Assembly: GCA_009920775.1 (NCBI GenBank)
Contig: RFZI01000008.1
Location: 1 to 33,753, forward strand
Length of the DNA: 33,753 nucleotides
Direction of reading: 5' to 3'
Origin: Paracoccaceae bacterium
Lineage (GTDB): Bacteria; Pseudomonadota; Alphaproteobacteria; Rhodobacterales; Rhodobacteraceae
Both the position numbers and the translations under genes were made by a program. The notes beneath the pieces are model-generated. The model searched no databases. It saw nothing but the letters and a program-made list of their open reading frames with translations, and had not been told where the DNA came from. Each line of letters begins with the position of its first letter. Position 1 is the first letter of the stretch. Shown here in pieces: positions 15,808 to 24,086 of the stretch.

Positions 15808-16448
15808 TGTACAGGGTCTACGGAAGGGCTACGTCGTCCAACGTCCAATGTCTGCTTTGGGGTCTGGAAGAGCTTGGTCTGGATTACGAACGGCTAGACT
15901 ATGGCGGCGAATTCGGCGGGCTCGACACCGCGGAATTCCGAAAACTGAATCCCCACGGTCGGATCCCGGTTCTTCAAATTGGGGACCAAGCATTGTTCGA
16001 GAGTGCGGCAATCCTGCGCTATCTCGCCGCTCGGCACGGGTCCGAGAGCTTTTGGCCCTCTGACTCCGTGGGGCGGGCGAAGGTCGATATGTGGGCGGAA
16101 TGGGCCAAGTGGTCTGTCGCGGACAACTTTACTGTCCCTGTTTTCTGGTTGAATACCCGGACTGCACCAGAACGGCGTGATCCTGCGCGAATTCGCGCCA
16201 ATCTTGCCCGGCTTGAGGCCGAACTTGAAAAAGCCGAGCCGATCCTGAGACAATCGGCCTATCTCTGCGGTGAGGAGCTTTCACTCGCGGATATCCACTT
16301 CGGTCATATACTCTATCGCTATTTCGACACCGACCTCGACCGGCGAGATCTACCGGAACTCGGCAGCTACTACGCTCGGCTTTGCGCGCGCCCGGCATTC
16401 GTCAAGACTGTGATGGTCTCCTACGACTCTCTGAGGAACACGTTTTGA
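15807..16448 (+). CDS. Glutathione S-transferase-like protein
   Basis: A 213-residue cytosolic GST-fold protein. Residues 1-80 form the thioredoxin-like domain (YRVYGRATSSNVQCLLWGLE, the cis-Pro motif GRIPVLQ, and ESAAILRYLA for glutathione binding). The helical C-terminal domain includes LCGEELSLADIHFGHILY. The substrate is unknown. The ATG overlaps the betC stop as TGATG, so it would be co-translated with the bet genes. The gene is odd for this place: betC is usually followed directly by betA in relatives, and codon choice here is visibly less GC-rich at third positions (CTA, CGA, AAA, ATT and TTG recur) than in betC or betA, suggesting later acquisition. Fold assignment is secure; its role in choline metabolism is speculative. 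Confidence 0.85.
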   Translation: MYRVYGRATSSNVQCLLWGLEELGLDYERLDYGGEFGGLDTAEFRKLNPHGRIPVLQIGDQALFESAAILRYLAARHGSESFWPSDSVGRAKVDMWAEWAKWSVADNFTVPVFWLNTRTAPERRDPARIRANLARLEAELEKAEPILRQSAYLCGEELSLADIHFGHILYRYFDTDLDRRDLPELGSYYARLCARPAFVKTVMVSYDSLRNTF

Positions 16449-16750
16449 AAGCCGCCATCATGGACAAGGTGCCTGACCTTGAGGCGGCGCATCGCCGTAG
16501 CATCTTTCACCGCGCAGAAATTCTTGCCAGCGGGCGCTGCGGCTGTTTCGACTGCCTCGCCACTTTCACCCCCGCCGAGATCACCGACTGGACCGATACC
16601 GGCAAGCCCGAGGCCGAATGGACCGCCCTTTGCCCGCGATGCGGGATGGATACGGTCCTTGGCGACGGTTCGGGCCACCCCATAACAGAAGACTTCCTCA
16701 GCCAGATGCACGCGCATTGGCTCGAGGGCGACGACGAGGAAGACGAATGA
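16445..16750 (+). CDS. Small Cys-rich hypothetical protein in the bet operon
   Basis: A protein of about 100 residues that I recognise only as a conserved hypothetical type. It contains two Cys pairs, CGCFDC near residue 37 and CPRCG near residue 67, spaced as in a zinc ribbon or treble-clef site, followed by [13 protein letters not shown] and a strongly acidic tail (EGDDEEDE). The start is uncertain. TTG at 16445 overlaps the GST stop and has TGAGGA seven bases upstream, whereas ATG at 16460 has no clear ribosome binding site but gives a conventional start. The stop overlaps the betA start as ATGA, so it is tightly coupled within the operon. A metal-binding or regulatory role is possible but not shown. 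Confidence 0.7.
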   Translation: MKAAIMDKVPDLEAAHRRSIFHRAEILASGRCGCFDCLATFTPAEITDWTDTGKPEAEWTALCPRCGMDTVLGDGSGHPITEDFLSQMHAHWLEGDDEEDE

Positions 16751-18411
16751 GCGCTGCGGCAGACTATGTAATCATCGGAGCGGGCAGCGCGGGCTGCGCT
16801 ATGGCTTATCGGCTGGCTGAAGCGGGCAAAAGGGTTGTGGTGATCGAGCACGGCGGCACGGACGCCGGCCCCTTCATCCAGATGCCGGCGGCGCTGAGCT
16901 ATCCGATGAACATGGCGATGTATGACTGGGGCTTCCGCAGCGAGCCCGAGCCGCATCTGGGCGGCCGCCAGCTTGCCACGCCGCGGGGCAAGGTGATCGG
17001 CGGCTCGTCGTCGGTGAATGGCATGATCTATGTGCGCGGCCATGCGCGGGACTATGACCACTGGGCCGAGAGCGGCGCGGCGGGTTGGGCCTATGCGGAT
17101 GTGCTTCCCTATTTCAAACGGATGGAGCATTGGCACAGCGGCGGGCACGGCGGCGACAAGGACTGGCGCGGGAAGGATGGCCCCCTGCACGTCACACGCG
17201 GCCCGCGCACCAATCCGCTGACCCGCGCCTTTGTCGAGGCGGGGCGGCAGGCGGGCTATCCTGTCACGGGCGATTATAACGGGCAGCAACAAGAGGGCTT
17301 TGGCCCCTTCGACGCGACGATCTGGAAAGGGCGGCGCTGGTCGGCGGCCAATGCCTATCTGCGGCCGGCGATGAAGACCGGCAATTGCACGCTGATCCGT
17401 GCCTTCGCCCGCCGCGTGGTGATCGAGGAGGGCAGGGCCACCGGCGTCGAGGTCGAGCGCGGCGGCAAGATCGAGGTGATCGGCGCGGGGCGCGAGGTGA
17501 TCGTTGCCGCCTCGTCGATCAATTCGCCCAAGATCCTGATGCTCTCAGGGATTGGCCCGGCGGCGCATCTGAAGGAGCATGGCATCGATGTGATCGCCGA
17601 CCGCCCCGGTGTCGGCCAAAACCTGCAAGACCATCTCGAGCTCTACATCCAGCAGGCGGCAACCCAGCCGGTGAGCCTTTTCAAATACTGGAACCTCTGG
17701 TCCAAGGCGATCATCGGCGCACGCTGGCTCTTCACCAAGACTGGCCTCGGCGCGTCCAACCAGTTCGAGAGCGCGGCCTTCGTCCGCAGTAAGGCCGGCG
17801 TCGAATATCCTGATATCCAATACCATTTCCTGCCCATCGCCATCCGCTATGACGGGCAGGCGGCGGCCGAGGGGCACGGGTTTCAGGCCCATGTCGGGCC
17901 GATGCGATCCGCCTCGCGGGGGGCGATCACGTTGCGATCGGGCGATCCCAAGGACGCGCCGAAGATCCTCTTCAACTATATGAGCGAGACAAGCGACTGG
18001 GAGGATTTCCGCACCTGCATCCGCCTGACGCGCGAGATCTTCGGGCAAGAGGCCTTTGCCCCCTATCGCGGCAAGGAGATCCAGCCGGGGGCGGATTGCC
18101 AGTCGGACGAGGCGCTTGATGACTTCATCCGCGAGCACGTCGAAAGCGCCTATCACCCCTGCGGCACCTGCAAGATGGGCGCGGCGAGCGATCCGATGGC
18201 GGTGGTCGATCCCGAATGCCGCGTGATCGGTGTGGAGGGGCTGCGGGTCGCCGACAGCTCGATCTTCCCGCGCATCACCAACGGCAATCTCAACGCGCCC
18301 TCGATCATGACGGGCGAGAAGGCCGCCGATCATATCCTTGGCCGCGATATGCTGCCGCCGTCGAATGACGAGCCGTGGATCAACCCGAACTGGAAAACCT
18401 CGCAGCGGTGA
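16747..18411 (+). CDS. betA: Choline dehydrogenase BetA (GMC oxidoreductase)
   Basis: A 554-residue FAD enzyme that oxidises choline to betaine aldehyde. The ADP-binding motif [15 protein letters not shown] is at the N-terminus, followed by GMC signature 1 ([20 protein letters not shown]), GMC signature 2 ([16 protein letters not shown]), the active-site His in [12 protein letters not shown] and the final [17 protein letters not shown] with the second catalytic residue. Length is normal and the frame is intact. The ATG overlaps the preceding stop. The GMC family also includes other alcohol dehydrogenases, but the betI-betC context makes choline the best substrate. The usual partner, betaine aldehyde dehydrogenase (betB), does not follow: the next gene is a DUF465 protein, so the second oxidation must be encoded elsewhere or be done by BetA itself. 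Confidence 0.92.
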   Translation: MSAAADYVIIGAGSAGCAMAYRLAEAGKRVVVIEHGGTDAGPFIQMPAALSYPMNMAMYDWGFRSEPEPHLGGRQLATPRGKVIGGSSSVNGMIYVRGHARDYDHWAESGAAGWAYADVLPYFKRMEHWHSGGHGGDKDWRGKDGPLHVTRGPRTNPLTRAFVEAGRQAGYPVTGDYNGQQQEGFGPFDATIWKGRRWSAANAYLRPAMKTGNCTLIRAFARRVVIEEGRATGVEVERGGKIEVIGAGREVIVAASSINSPKILMLSGIGPAAHLKEHGIDVIADRPGVGQNLQDHLELYIQQAATQPVSLFKYWNLWSKAIIGARWLFTKTGLGASNQFESAAFVRSKAGVEYPDIQYHFLPIAIRYDGQAAAEGHGFQAHVGPMRSASRGAITLRSGDPKDAPKILFNYMSETSDWEDFRTCIRLTREIFGQEAFAPYRGKEIQPGADCQSDEALDDFIREHVESAYHPCGTCKMGAASDPMAVVDPECRVIGVEGLRVADSSIFPRITNGNLNAPSIMTGEKAADHILGRDMLPPSNDEPWINPNWKTSQR

Positions 18412-18416
18412 AAAGT

Positions 18417-18430
18417 TTGATGCGTGTCAA
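18417..18430 (+). promoter_or_regulatory. FNR/CRP-family-like operator upstream of the DUF465 gene
   Basis: TTGATGCGTGTCAA fits TTGA(T/C)-N4-(A/G)TCAA and is 57 bases before the ATG at 18488. A TAGGAT sequence at 18453-18458 stands where the -10 element of a class II FNR-activated promoter would be (site centre about 41 bases before the transcription start). It shares 12 of 14 bases with the site at 2752-2765. Confidence 0.45.
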
Positions 18431-18433
18431 AGT

Positions 18434-18450
18434 GGGCGGTGAATCCGCCC
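18434..18450. repeat. GC-rich inverted repeat between betA and the DUF465 gene
   Basis: GGGCGG at 18434-18439 and CCGCCC at 18445-18450 form a perfect dyad with spacer TGAAT. No T-tract follows, so it is a poor intrinsic terminator; it sits between the FNR-like site and the possible -10 element. Confidence 0.35.
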
Positions 18451-18487
18451 GCTAGGATCGCACCGTAACTTCGATGAAAGGTAACCC

Positions 18488-18736
18488 ATGTCCAACACCC
18501 CGCACGAGCTTGGCGACGATTTCCCCGGTCAGGCCGACCTGATCCACGAGTTGAAAACCACGAACGCCCATTTCGCAAATCTTGCCGACCGCTACCACGA
18601 GATCAACCGCGCGGTGCACAGGGCCGAGACCGATGTCGAGCCGACCGACGATCTGCATATGGCCGAGCTGCGCAAGGAACGGATGGCGCTGAAAGATCAG
18701 ATCTCCGCGGCGCTTCGGGCGGCTCAGTCCACCTGA
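18488..18736 (+). CDS. DUF465 (YdcH-like) small protein
   Basis: An 82-residue, strongly helical and charged protein with the DUF465 pattern: LIHELKTTNAHFANLADRYHEINRAVHRAE, then a turn (VEPTDD) and a second helix LRKERMALKDQISAAL. Such proteins form a helical hairpin or coiled coil; the function is unknown. The ATG at 18488 has AAGG about six to ten bases upstream. It is a separate unit after betA with its own apparent promoter region (FNR-like site at 18417-18430). Its 3' end overlaps the 3' end of the convergent ScfR regulator gene by 13 bases. Confidence 0.85.
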   Translation: MSNTPHELGDDFPGQADLIHELKTTNAHFANLADRYHEINRAVHRAETDVEPTDDLHMAELRKERMALKDQISAALRAAQST

Positions 18737-20118
18737 TAGGGCAAAACGCCCCGATGATCGGGGTCGACCTTCAATCGCCGCTCGAGCGGCGGGACGGCGC
18801 GCTGGTGACAGTCGCGCCGTTCGCATATCCGGCAGGAGATGCCGATGGGCTCGAAAGCCTCGGGCGTATCGACGTCCATATGATCGGCATAGACCAGCGC
18901 CGGCGCGTGCCGCACCTCGCAGCCGAGGCCGATGGCGTAGCGGCGGGTGGGTGCATCAAACGCGCCGCCGGATTTCGTCACATCCCGCGCAAGGCAGAAA
19001 TAGCGCACGCCGTCGGGGGTCTCGGCCAGCTGGCGGAGGAACCGCCCCGGTGTTTCAAAGGCGCGATGCACGTTCCAAAGAGGGCAGGCGCCGCCATAGC
19101 GGGCGAATTGTAGGGTGGTGGCCGAGTGGCGCTTGGTGATCGTGCCGGCCGGATCGACGCGGACGAAGAAAAAGGGAATGCCCTTGGCGCCGGGGCGCTG
19201 CAGGGTCGAGAGACGGTGCGCCACCTGTTCGAGCGAGGCGCCGAAACGGTCGGCAAGGCGTTCGAGGTCGTGGCGGGTTTCCTGCGCGGCGGTGAGGAAG
19301 CGCTCATAGGGCATGAGAGCGGCGCCCGCGAAATAGTTGGCAAGGCCCACCTTGGCGATGGCGCGGGCTTCGGGGGAATGGAAACGGGCAAGGTCGAGCG
19401 TCGCTTCGAGGAGCTTGTCCTGCGTCAGGAAGGCGACCTGCAGGAGAAGCTGAAAGGTGCGGGTCTGTTCGGCCGAGCGGCGCGAGAGGGTGAGGATCTT
19501 GGCCTCGGGATCGTAGTGGCGCGTCACATCCGTATCGGCAAAGCGCACCGCCACGCCCCGCGTCCCGAGCGCGGCGATGGCGGCATCACGGATCGTCGCG
19601 GGGCTTTGCGTGGCAAAGCGTTCGGCGGTGCGGTCGACAGCGTCGATATAGTTGTCGCAATAGTGGAAGAAGTCGCGCACCTCTTCCCATGGGCTCGGTT
19701 GCAGCCGCGCATCCTCGCGCCCGAGTGCTTCGTCGAGCGAGGCGAGGCGTTCATGCGTCTGCCGGTAGGCGCGGTGGAGATCGAGGAAGGCGCGGGCGAG
19801 GGCAGGGGCGTTGGACGCCGCAAGCCGCAGATCGGCCAAGCCCGGCGGCGTGTCACCGAACAGGGGATCGGCCAGCGCCTCGCGCATATCGCCAACAAGG
19901 CGGGCCTCGTCGCCCGATTGCAGCTCGGTCACGTCAAAGCCGAACTCTTGGGCAAGGCCGAGGACCACGGCGGTCGAGACTGGGCGGTTGTTGTTTTCCA
20001 TCTGGTTGAGATAGGGCAGCGAGACCCCGAGCTTGTCGGCAAAGGCCTTTTGCGTCAGGCCGAGCCGCCCGCGCAGCTCGCGCAGCTTGACGCCCGCGTA
20101 GAGTTTCTGGATCGCCAC
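18724..20118 (-). CDS. ScfR/PccR-type XRE regulator of short-chain acyl-CoA metabolism
   Basis: A 464-residue transcription factor. Residues 6-65 are an XRE helix-turn-helix (LGLTQKAFADKLGVSLPYLN, QMENNNRP). The middle is an IrrE/ImmA-like region, and the C-terminal domain ends with the conserved Cys cluster SCRICERRDCHQRA. This architecture is that of RamB/PrpR of actinobacteria and PccR of Rhodobacter sphaeroides, which sense acyl-CoA and control glyoxylate, methylcitrate or propionyl-CoA carboxylase genes; the Cys set in mycobacterial PrpR carries an Fe-S cluster. The start is GTG (20118), giving the usual MAIQKLYAGVKLRELR. A TTTGCAAA palindrome and TTCGC dyad precede the gene, and similar sites precede pccB 1.8 kb away, so I infer control of pccB and itself. 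Confidence 0.9.
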   Translation of the reverse strand: MAIQKLYAGVKLRELRGRLGLTQKAFADKLGVSLPYLNQMENNNRPVSTAVVLGLAQEFGFDVTELQSGDEARLVGDMREALADPLFGDTPPGLADLRLAASNAPALARAFLDLHRAYRQTHERLASLDEALGREDARLQPSPWEEVRDFFHYCDNYIDAVDRTAERFATQSPATIRDAAIAALGTRGVAVRFADTDVTRHYDPEAKILTLSRRSAEQTRTFQLLLQVAFLTQDKLLEATLDLARFHSPEARAIAKVGLANYFAGAALMPYERFLTAAQETRHDLERLADRFGASLEQVAHRLSTLQRPGAKGIPFFFVRVDPAGTITKRHSATTLQFARYGGACPLWNVHRAFETPGRFLRQLAETPDGVRYFCLARDVTKSGGAFDAPTRRYAIGLGCEVRHAPALVYADHMDVDTPEAFEPIGISCRICERRDCHQRAVPPLERRLKVDPDHRGVLPYQVD

Positions 20119-20130
20119 GCCGGCCCCCGA

Positions 20131-20168
20131 TTTGCAGCTTCGCTATGCGAAGTCATAGGCTTTGCAAA
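20131..20168. promoter_or_regulatory. Probable ScfR autoregulatory operator
   Basis: The 66-base gap upstream of the ScfR gene contains TTTGCA (20131-20136), the perfect dyad CTTCGC-TAT-GCGAAG (20138-20152) and TTTGCAAA (20161-20168). TTTGCAAA is the half-site I recall for R. sphaeroides PccR. Close spacing to the start fits self-repression. Confidence 0.55.
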
Positions 20169-20184
20169 CCCGCGCTGGCAAGCC

Positions 20185-21402
20185 TCACTCGATCCCGAGC
20201 CGCTTTTCGCGCCAGATGACAAAGCCGATGGCGACACCCGACAAGACCGACGAGCCGAACATGATCGCCTGCAAGGGCAGGCTACCGGCCTCGGGAGAAA
20301 GGCTCGCGCCTGCGACCGCCGAAAGCGCCGCGCCGCCCGTGACCATGATCGCCCCGCCAAGGCCCGAGGCGGTGCCGGCAAGGTGGGGCCGCACCGAAAG
20401 CATTCCGGCGGTGGCATTGGGCATCGTGAGGCCGTTGCCTAGCCCGAGGAAGGTGCAGAAGCCGAAGAAGAGAAGGGCGCTTTCCTGCCCCGCGAGGCTG
20501 ATTGCCATGGAAACCGCAAGGCCCGCACTGGCGACCCCCGTGCCCACAAGGGTCATGCGGTTTACCCCGAAGCGCACGGAATAGCGGCCAGAAAGATAAT
20601 TGCCCAAGGCATAGCCCACGGTGGGTGAGCCGAGGGCAAGGCCAGTCTGGAGAGGGGTCAGTCCAAAGACGCCGCTTGCCACGAGCGAAGCGCCGCCCAG
20701 AAGTGCGTAATAGGCACCAGCCGCGAAGGCGGTGCACAAGACATAGCCCCAGAAGCGCGGAGAGCCGAGGAGAGCCGGATATTGCCTGACCTGCTCACGG
20801 AAGGGCAGGCCGCGGTCGCGCACTGTCTCGCCTTGATCCGCCCAGGCGAGGACGACCATCAGAAGGCCCATCCCCGTCAACAGCCAGAAATTCGCCCGCC
20901 AGCCGAGAAATTCATCCACCGCGCCGCCGATGAAAGGCCCGATCATCGGCATGATCGACATCCCCAAGGTCACATAGCCGATCATCGAGGCGGCTTTGTC
21001 TTGGGAAACGAGGTCGCGCACCACGGCGCGGCTCAGGACCATCCCCGTCGCCACGGTTGCCTGCACCAGCCGGAAGCCGAGAAAGGCCGCGCCCGTGGGC
21101 GCAAGCGCCGCTCCGGCGGAGGCAAGCGTGAAGATGGCAAAACCCCCAAGAACCACAGGGCGACGGCCGAAGCGGTCGGAGATTGGGCCGACAATGATCT
21201 GCATGATCGCCGTGGCCGCGAAATAGCCCGAGACCGCCAGCTGCATCACGCTGTAATCGACGCCGTATTCCGCCGCGATCGTGTTCAGCGAGGGCAGGAA
21301 CAGCGACATATTCAACGCCGACAGCCCCGCCAGCATCACCAGCGTAAACATATGCGGCGGCGTGGTGCGGTCGAAGAAGCGGGGGGCGGGATGCGAAGTC
21401 AT
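20185..21402 (-). CDS. Bcr/CflA-family multidrug efflux MFS transporter
   Basis: A 405-residue inner-membrane protein with about 12 helices. The MFS motif A, GPISDRFGRRPVV, follows the second helix; SRAVVRDLVSQDKAASMIGY and IMPMIGPFIGG are typical of the Bcr/CflA (drug:H+ antiporter) branch, whose known members export chloramphenicol, bicyclomycin or sulfonamides. The substrate here is unknown. The start ATG at 21402 gives MTSHPAPRFFDR before the first helix; an upstream in-frame extension looks non-native. It lies between the DUF486 gene (37 bases upstream) and the ScfR gene (66 bases downstream) on the same strand, and all three may be co-transcribed. Confidence 0.85.
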   Translation of the reverse strand: MTSHPAPRFFDRTTPPHMFTLVMLAGLSALNMSLFLPSLNTIAAEYGVDYSVMQLAVSGYFAATAIMQIIVGPISDRFGRRPVVLGGFAIFTLASAGAALAPTGAAFLGFRLVQATVATGMVLSRAVVRDLVSQDKAASMIGYVTLGMSIMPMIGPFIGGAVDEFLGWRANFWLLTGMGLLMVVLAWADQGETVRDRGLPFREQVRQYPALLGSPRFWGYVLCTAFAAGAYYALLGGASLVASGVFGLTPLQTGLALGSPTVGYALGNYLSGRYSVRFGVNRMTLVGTGVASAGLAVSMAISLAGQESALLFFGFCTFLGLGNGLTMPNATAGMLSVRPHLAGTASGLGGAIMVTGGAALSAVAGASLSPEAGSLPLQAIMFGSSVLSGVAIGFVIWREKRLGIE

Positions 21403-21439
21403 GGCTTTGGCTATGCCCCGAGGCGGGGGAAGTCCACGC

Positions 21440-21799
21440 CTATTCGGCGCCAAAACGGGCAAAGATGAACCATGCGCCTGCCGCGATCAGCACAAAGCCG
21501 ACCGCATGATTCCACCGGATCGGCTCGCCAAGGTAAAGCACCGAGAAACCGGCAAAGACGGTGAGCGTAATGACCTCTTGGATGGTCTTGAGCTGCGCCG
21601 CGCTGAAATGCCCGTGGCCGATGCGGTTGGCGGGCACCTGCAGCACATACTCGAAAAAGGCGATGCCCCAACTGACGAGGATCACGACGATCAAGGGCGC
21701 GGCCTTGAACTTGAGGTGCCCGTACCAGGCGAAGGTCATGAAAAGATTGGACATCAGGAGAAGCCCGATGGTCAGGACAGGCACAGGAAGCTGCGGCAT
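21440..21799 (-). CDS. DUF486/DMT-family small membrane protein
   Basis: A 119-residue protein with four hydrophobic segments: PVLTIGLLLMSNLFMTFAWY, APLIVVILVSWGIAFFEYVL, an interrupted helix around LTVFAGFSVLYL, and WNHAVGFVLIAAGAWFIFA. The motif FMTFAWYGHLKF and the central VPANRIGHGHFSAAQLK identify DUF486, relatives of small multidrug resistance-type transporters of unknown substrate. I chose the ATG at 21799 because it gives the family start MPQLPVPVL; upstream codons are not conserved-looking. It is divergent from pccB, with 147 bases between the starts that hold the TGCAA-type operator sites, so its promoter may also respond to ScfR. Confidence 0.85.
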   Translation of the reverse strand: MPQLPVPVLTIGLLLMSNLFMTFAWYGHLKFKAAPLIVVILVSWGIAFFEYVLQVPANRIGHGHFSAAQLKTIQEVITLTVFAGFSVLYLGEPIRWNHAVGFVLIAAGAWFIFARFGAE

Positions 21800-21822
21800 G
21801 GCGAGGTCTCGAGGGGAGGATG

Positions 21823-21876
21823 TTACGCAATTTTGCAATTAGCGCGAACTATATTGCATTGAATTTGCAAATTTGC
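21823..21876. promoter_or_regulatory. pccB operator region: multiple ScfR/PccR-like TGCAA palindromes
   Basis: The AT-rich gap before pccB has TTTGCAAT (21832-21839), ATTGCATT (21853-21860) and a perfect 12-base palindrome AATTTGCAAATT (21862-21873) containing TTTGCAAA and running into TTTGC (21872-21876). The last two centres are 11 bases apart, about one helical turn. This resembles the TTTGCAAA-N4-TTTGCAAA element I recall for PccR-dependent pccB control in Rhodobacter sphaeroides. Confidence 0.65.
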
Positions 21877-21946
21877 TCGTTTGGCCTTTTGCCCGCCGCT
21901 CCACCTCCCTAAACTGTGGCAGCGGCAATCGAGGGCAATCTATCCG

Positions 21947-23479
21947 ATGAAAGACATCCTGCAAGAACTGGAATCGCGGCGCGAAACGGCTCGTCAGGGC
22001 GGCGGTGCCCGCCGGATCGAAGCGCAGCACGCCAAGGGCAAGCTGACCGCGCGCGAGCGGATCGAGCTTTTGCTCGACGAGGGCTCGTTCGAAGAATTCG
22101 ATATGTTTGTTGCCCATCGCTGCACCGATTTCGGGATGCAGGAAAGCCGCCCCGCCGGTGACGGCGTGGTGACGGGCTGGGGCACGGTAAACGGCCGTAT
22201 GGTCTATGTCTATTCTCAGGATTTCACCGTCTTTGGTGGATCGCTGTCGGAAACCCACGCCCAGAAGATCTGCAAGATCATGGACATGGCGCTGCAAAAC
22301 GGCGCGCCGGTGATCGGCATCAACGACTCGGGCGGCGCACGCATCCAAGAGGGCGTGGCCTCGCTTGCGGGCTATGCCGAGGTGTTCCAGCGCAACATCC
22401 TGGCCTCGGGCGTGGTGCCGCAGATTTCCGTTATCATGGGCCCCTGCGCCGGTGGCGCGGTCTATTCGCCGGCGATCACCGACTTCATCTTCATGGTGAA
22501 GGACTCAAGCTATATGTTCGTGACCGGACCCGATGTGGTGAAAACCGTGACGAACGAGATCGTCACCGCCGAGGAATTGGGCGGCGCTTCCACCCATACC
22601 CGCAAATCGTCGGTCGCCGATGGGGCCTTTGAAAACGACGTCGAGGCGCTGGCCGAGATCCGCCGCCTTGTCGATTTTCTCCCCCTCAACAACCGTGAAA
22701 AGCCGCCCGTCCGCCCCTTCTTTGACGATGTGGCGCGGGTGGAAGACAGCCTCGACACGCTGATCCCCGACAATCCCAACACGCCCTATGACATGAAAGA
22801 GCTGATCCACAAGATCGCCGACGAGGGGGATTTCTACGAGATACAGGCCGAGTATGCGAAGAACATCATCACCGGGTTCGTTCGCCTCGAAGGCTCGACC
22901 GTAGGTGTTGTCGCCAACCAGCCGATGGTTCTGGCGGGGTGCCTCGATATCGACGCCTCGCGCAAGGCCGCGCGCTTTGTCCGTTTCTGCGATGCCTTCG
23001 AGATCCCGATCCTGACCCTTGTCGATGTGCCCGGCTTCCTGCCCGGTACGAGCCAGGAATACGGCGGCGTCATCAAACACGGCGCGAAGCTCCTCTTCGC
23101 CTATGGCGAGGCGACGGTGCCCAAGGTAACCGTGATCACCCGCAAGGCCTATGGCGGCGCCTATGACGTGATGGCGTCCAAGCATCTGCGCGGCGATTTC
23201 AACTATGCCTGGCCCACCGCCGAAATCGCGGTGATGGGTGCCAAGGGCGCGGTCGAAATCCTTTATCGCAGCGAGTTGGGCGACAAAGACAAGATCGCGG
23301 CCCGGACCAAGGATTATGAGGATCGCTTCGCCAATCCTTTCGTTGCCGCCGAGAAGGGCTTTATCGACGAGGTGATCATGCCTCATTCGACCCGCCGCCG
23401 TGTCTGCCGCGCCTTTGCGAGCTTGCGGGGCAAGCAGCTCAAGAACCCGTGGAAGAAGCACGACAACATTCCGCTCTAG
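21947..23479 (+). CDS. pccB: Propionyl-CoA carboxylase beta (carboxyltransferase) subunit
   Basis: A 510-residue cytoplasmic subunit that moves the carboxyl group from biotin to propionyl-CoA, giving methylmalonyl-CoA; it assembles with PccA as an alpha6-beta6 complex. Crotonase-fold carboxyltransferase landmarks are intact: [20 protein letters not shown], the oxyanion hole [12 protein letters not shown], and in the C-terminal half [19 protein letters not shown] and [14 protein letters not shown]. The ATG at 21947 gives the family start [12 protein letters not shown] with GAGGG about 11 bases upstream. The length matches alphaproteobacterial PccB. TGCAA-type palindromes upstream suggest ScfR control. 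pccA lies 1.06 kb downstream beyond a hypothetical gene and a lipoprotein gene, an order common in Rhodobacteraceae. Confidence 0.95.
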   Translation: MKDILQELESRRETARQGGGARRIEAQHAKGKLTARERIELLLDEGSFEEFDMFVAHRCTDFGMQESRPAGDGVVTGWGTVNGRMVYVYSQDFTVFGGSLSETHAQKICKIMDMALQNGAPVIGINDSGGARIQEGVASLAGYAEVFQRNILASGVVPQISVIMGPCAGGAVYSPAITDFIFMVKDSSYMFVTGPDVVKTVTNEIVTAEELGGASTHTRKSSVADGAFENDVEALAEIRRLVDFLPLNNREKPPVRPFFDDVARVEDSLDTLIPDNPNTPYDMKELIHKIADEGDFYEIQAEYAKNIITGFVRLEGSTVGVVANQPMVLAGCLDIDASRKAARFVRFCDAFEIPILTLVDVPGFLPGTSQEYGGVIKHGAKLLFAYGEATVPKVTVITRKAYGGAYDVMASKHLRGDFNYAWPTAEIAVMGAKGAVEILYRSELGDKDKIAARTKDYEDRFANPFVAAEKGFIDEVIMPHSTRRRVCRAFASLRGKQLKNPWKKHDNIPL

Positions 23480-23489
23480 GACCGCCGAA

Positions 23490-23528
23490 ATGACCAAAAC
23501 CCAAGCCAACGGTCGGGAGCACCGCTGA
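23490..23528 (+). CDS. Possible 12-residue leader ORF between pccB and the next gene
   Basis: ATG at 23490 opens MTKTQANGREHR and ends in TGA at 23526-23528, which overlaps the next gene's ATG as TGATG. CTAGGA lies about nine bases upstream but includes the pccB stop. It may serve translational coupling or be chance; there is no evidence for a functional peptide. Confidence 0.25.
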   Translation: MTKTQANGREHR

Positions 23529-23914
23529 TGGAAAAGCACCGTGGATTCCCAAGCCGGATGCCCAGCTCGGACCATCAATTCACCATTCGCCGCGCCAACA
23601 AGGAGGGCGCGACCAAGATCATCCTGCGCGAGCGGTTCCGCGATCGCCGTCCGATCGACCGCAAGGCCGACGAGCTTTTCCTCTGGGCGCTGTGGAATCA
23701 TTTCGGCGAAGAGCCCTTCGTCCGCGGCAACCTCGATGCGGGGCGGCTGTCGTGGCTTTTCGGGCGCGAGGTCGTCGCCGCCGAAGAGCCGTTTGACCCG
23801 CAAGACTATGACGCGCTCCTGAAGATCGATCTCGCCAAAGCGAAGGCCAGCTTTCCGCAGATCTTTGACGATCGCGCCGCCTCGCCCTTCGAGGGAGACG
23901 ACGATTGGGACTGA
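23528..23914 (+). CDS. Conserved hypothetical protein of the pcc locus
   Basis: A 128-residue soluble protein with no signal or membrane segment and no domain that I recognise. It is charged: an N-terminal basic part (TIRRANKEGATKIILRERFRDRR), a central hydrophobic-aromatic segment (DELFLWALWNHFGEEPFV), then an acidic C-terminus ending SPFEGDDDWD. Codon use matches its neighbours, so I take it as real. The ATG at 23528 overlaps a tiny upstream frame; an internal ATG at 23558 (MPSSDHQFTIRR) is an alternative start. It lies directly downstream of pccB and upstream of a strong terminator, so pccB and this gene probably form one transcript. A link to propionate metabolism is by position only. Confidence 0.7.
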   Translation: MEKHRGFPSRMPSSDHQFTIRRANKEGATKIILRERFRDRRPIDRKADELFLWALWNHFGEEPFVRGNLDAGRLSWLFGREVVAAEEPFDPQDYDALLKIDLAKAKASFPQIFDDRAASPFEGDDDWD

Positions 23915-24086
23915 TGGGCGGAAATTGGCCTGTCGTGGCAGGGATTTGGCAGGAAGACGCGCATCCGGCGCGACGGCCGTTCATGGCTGTTGGCGGAGGC
24001 TCGGGCCTGTGCCAGTCTTATCCTCGGGCCTGCGTTCTCGGCGACGAGGCGCTGTCCCAGCATCCAAATTGTTCCCCTTTCCTGGA

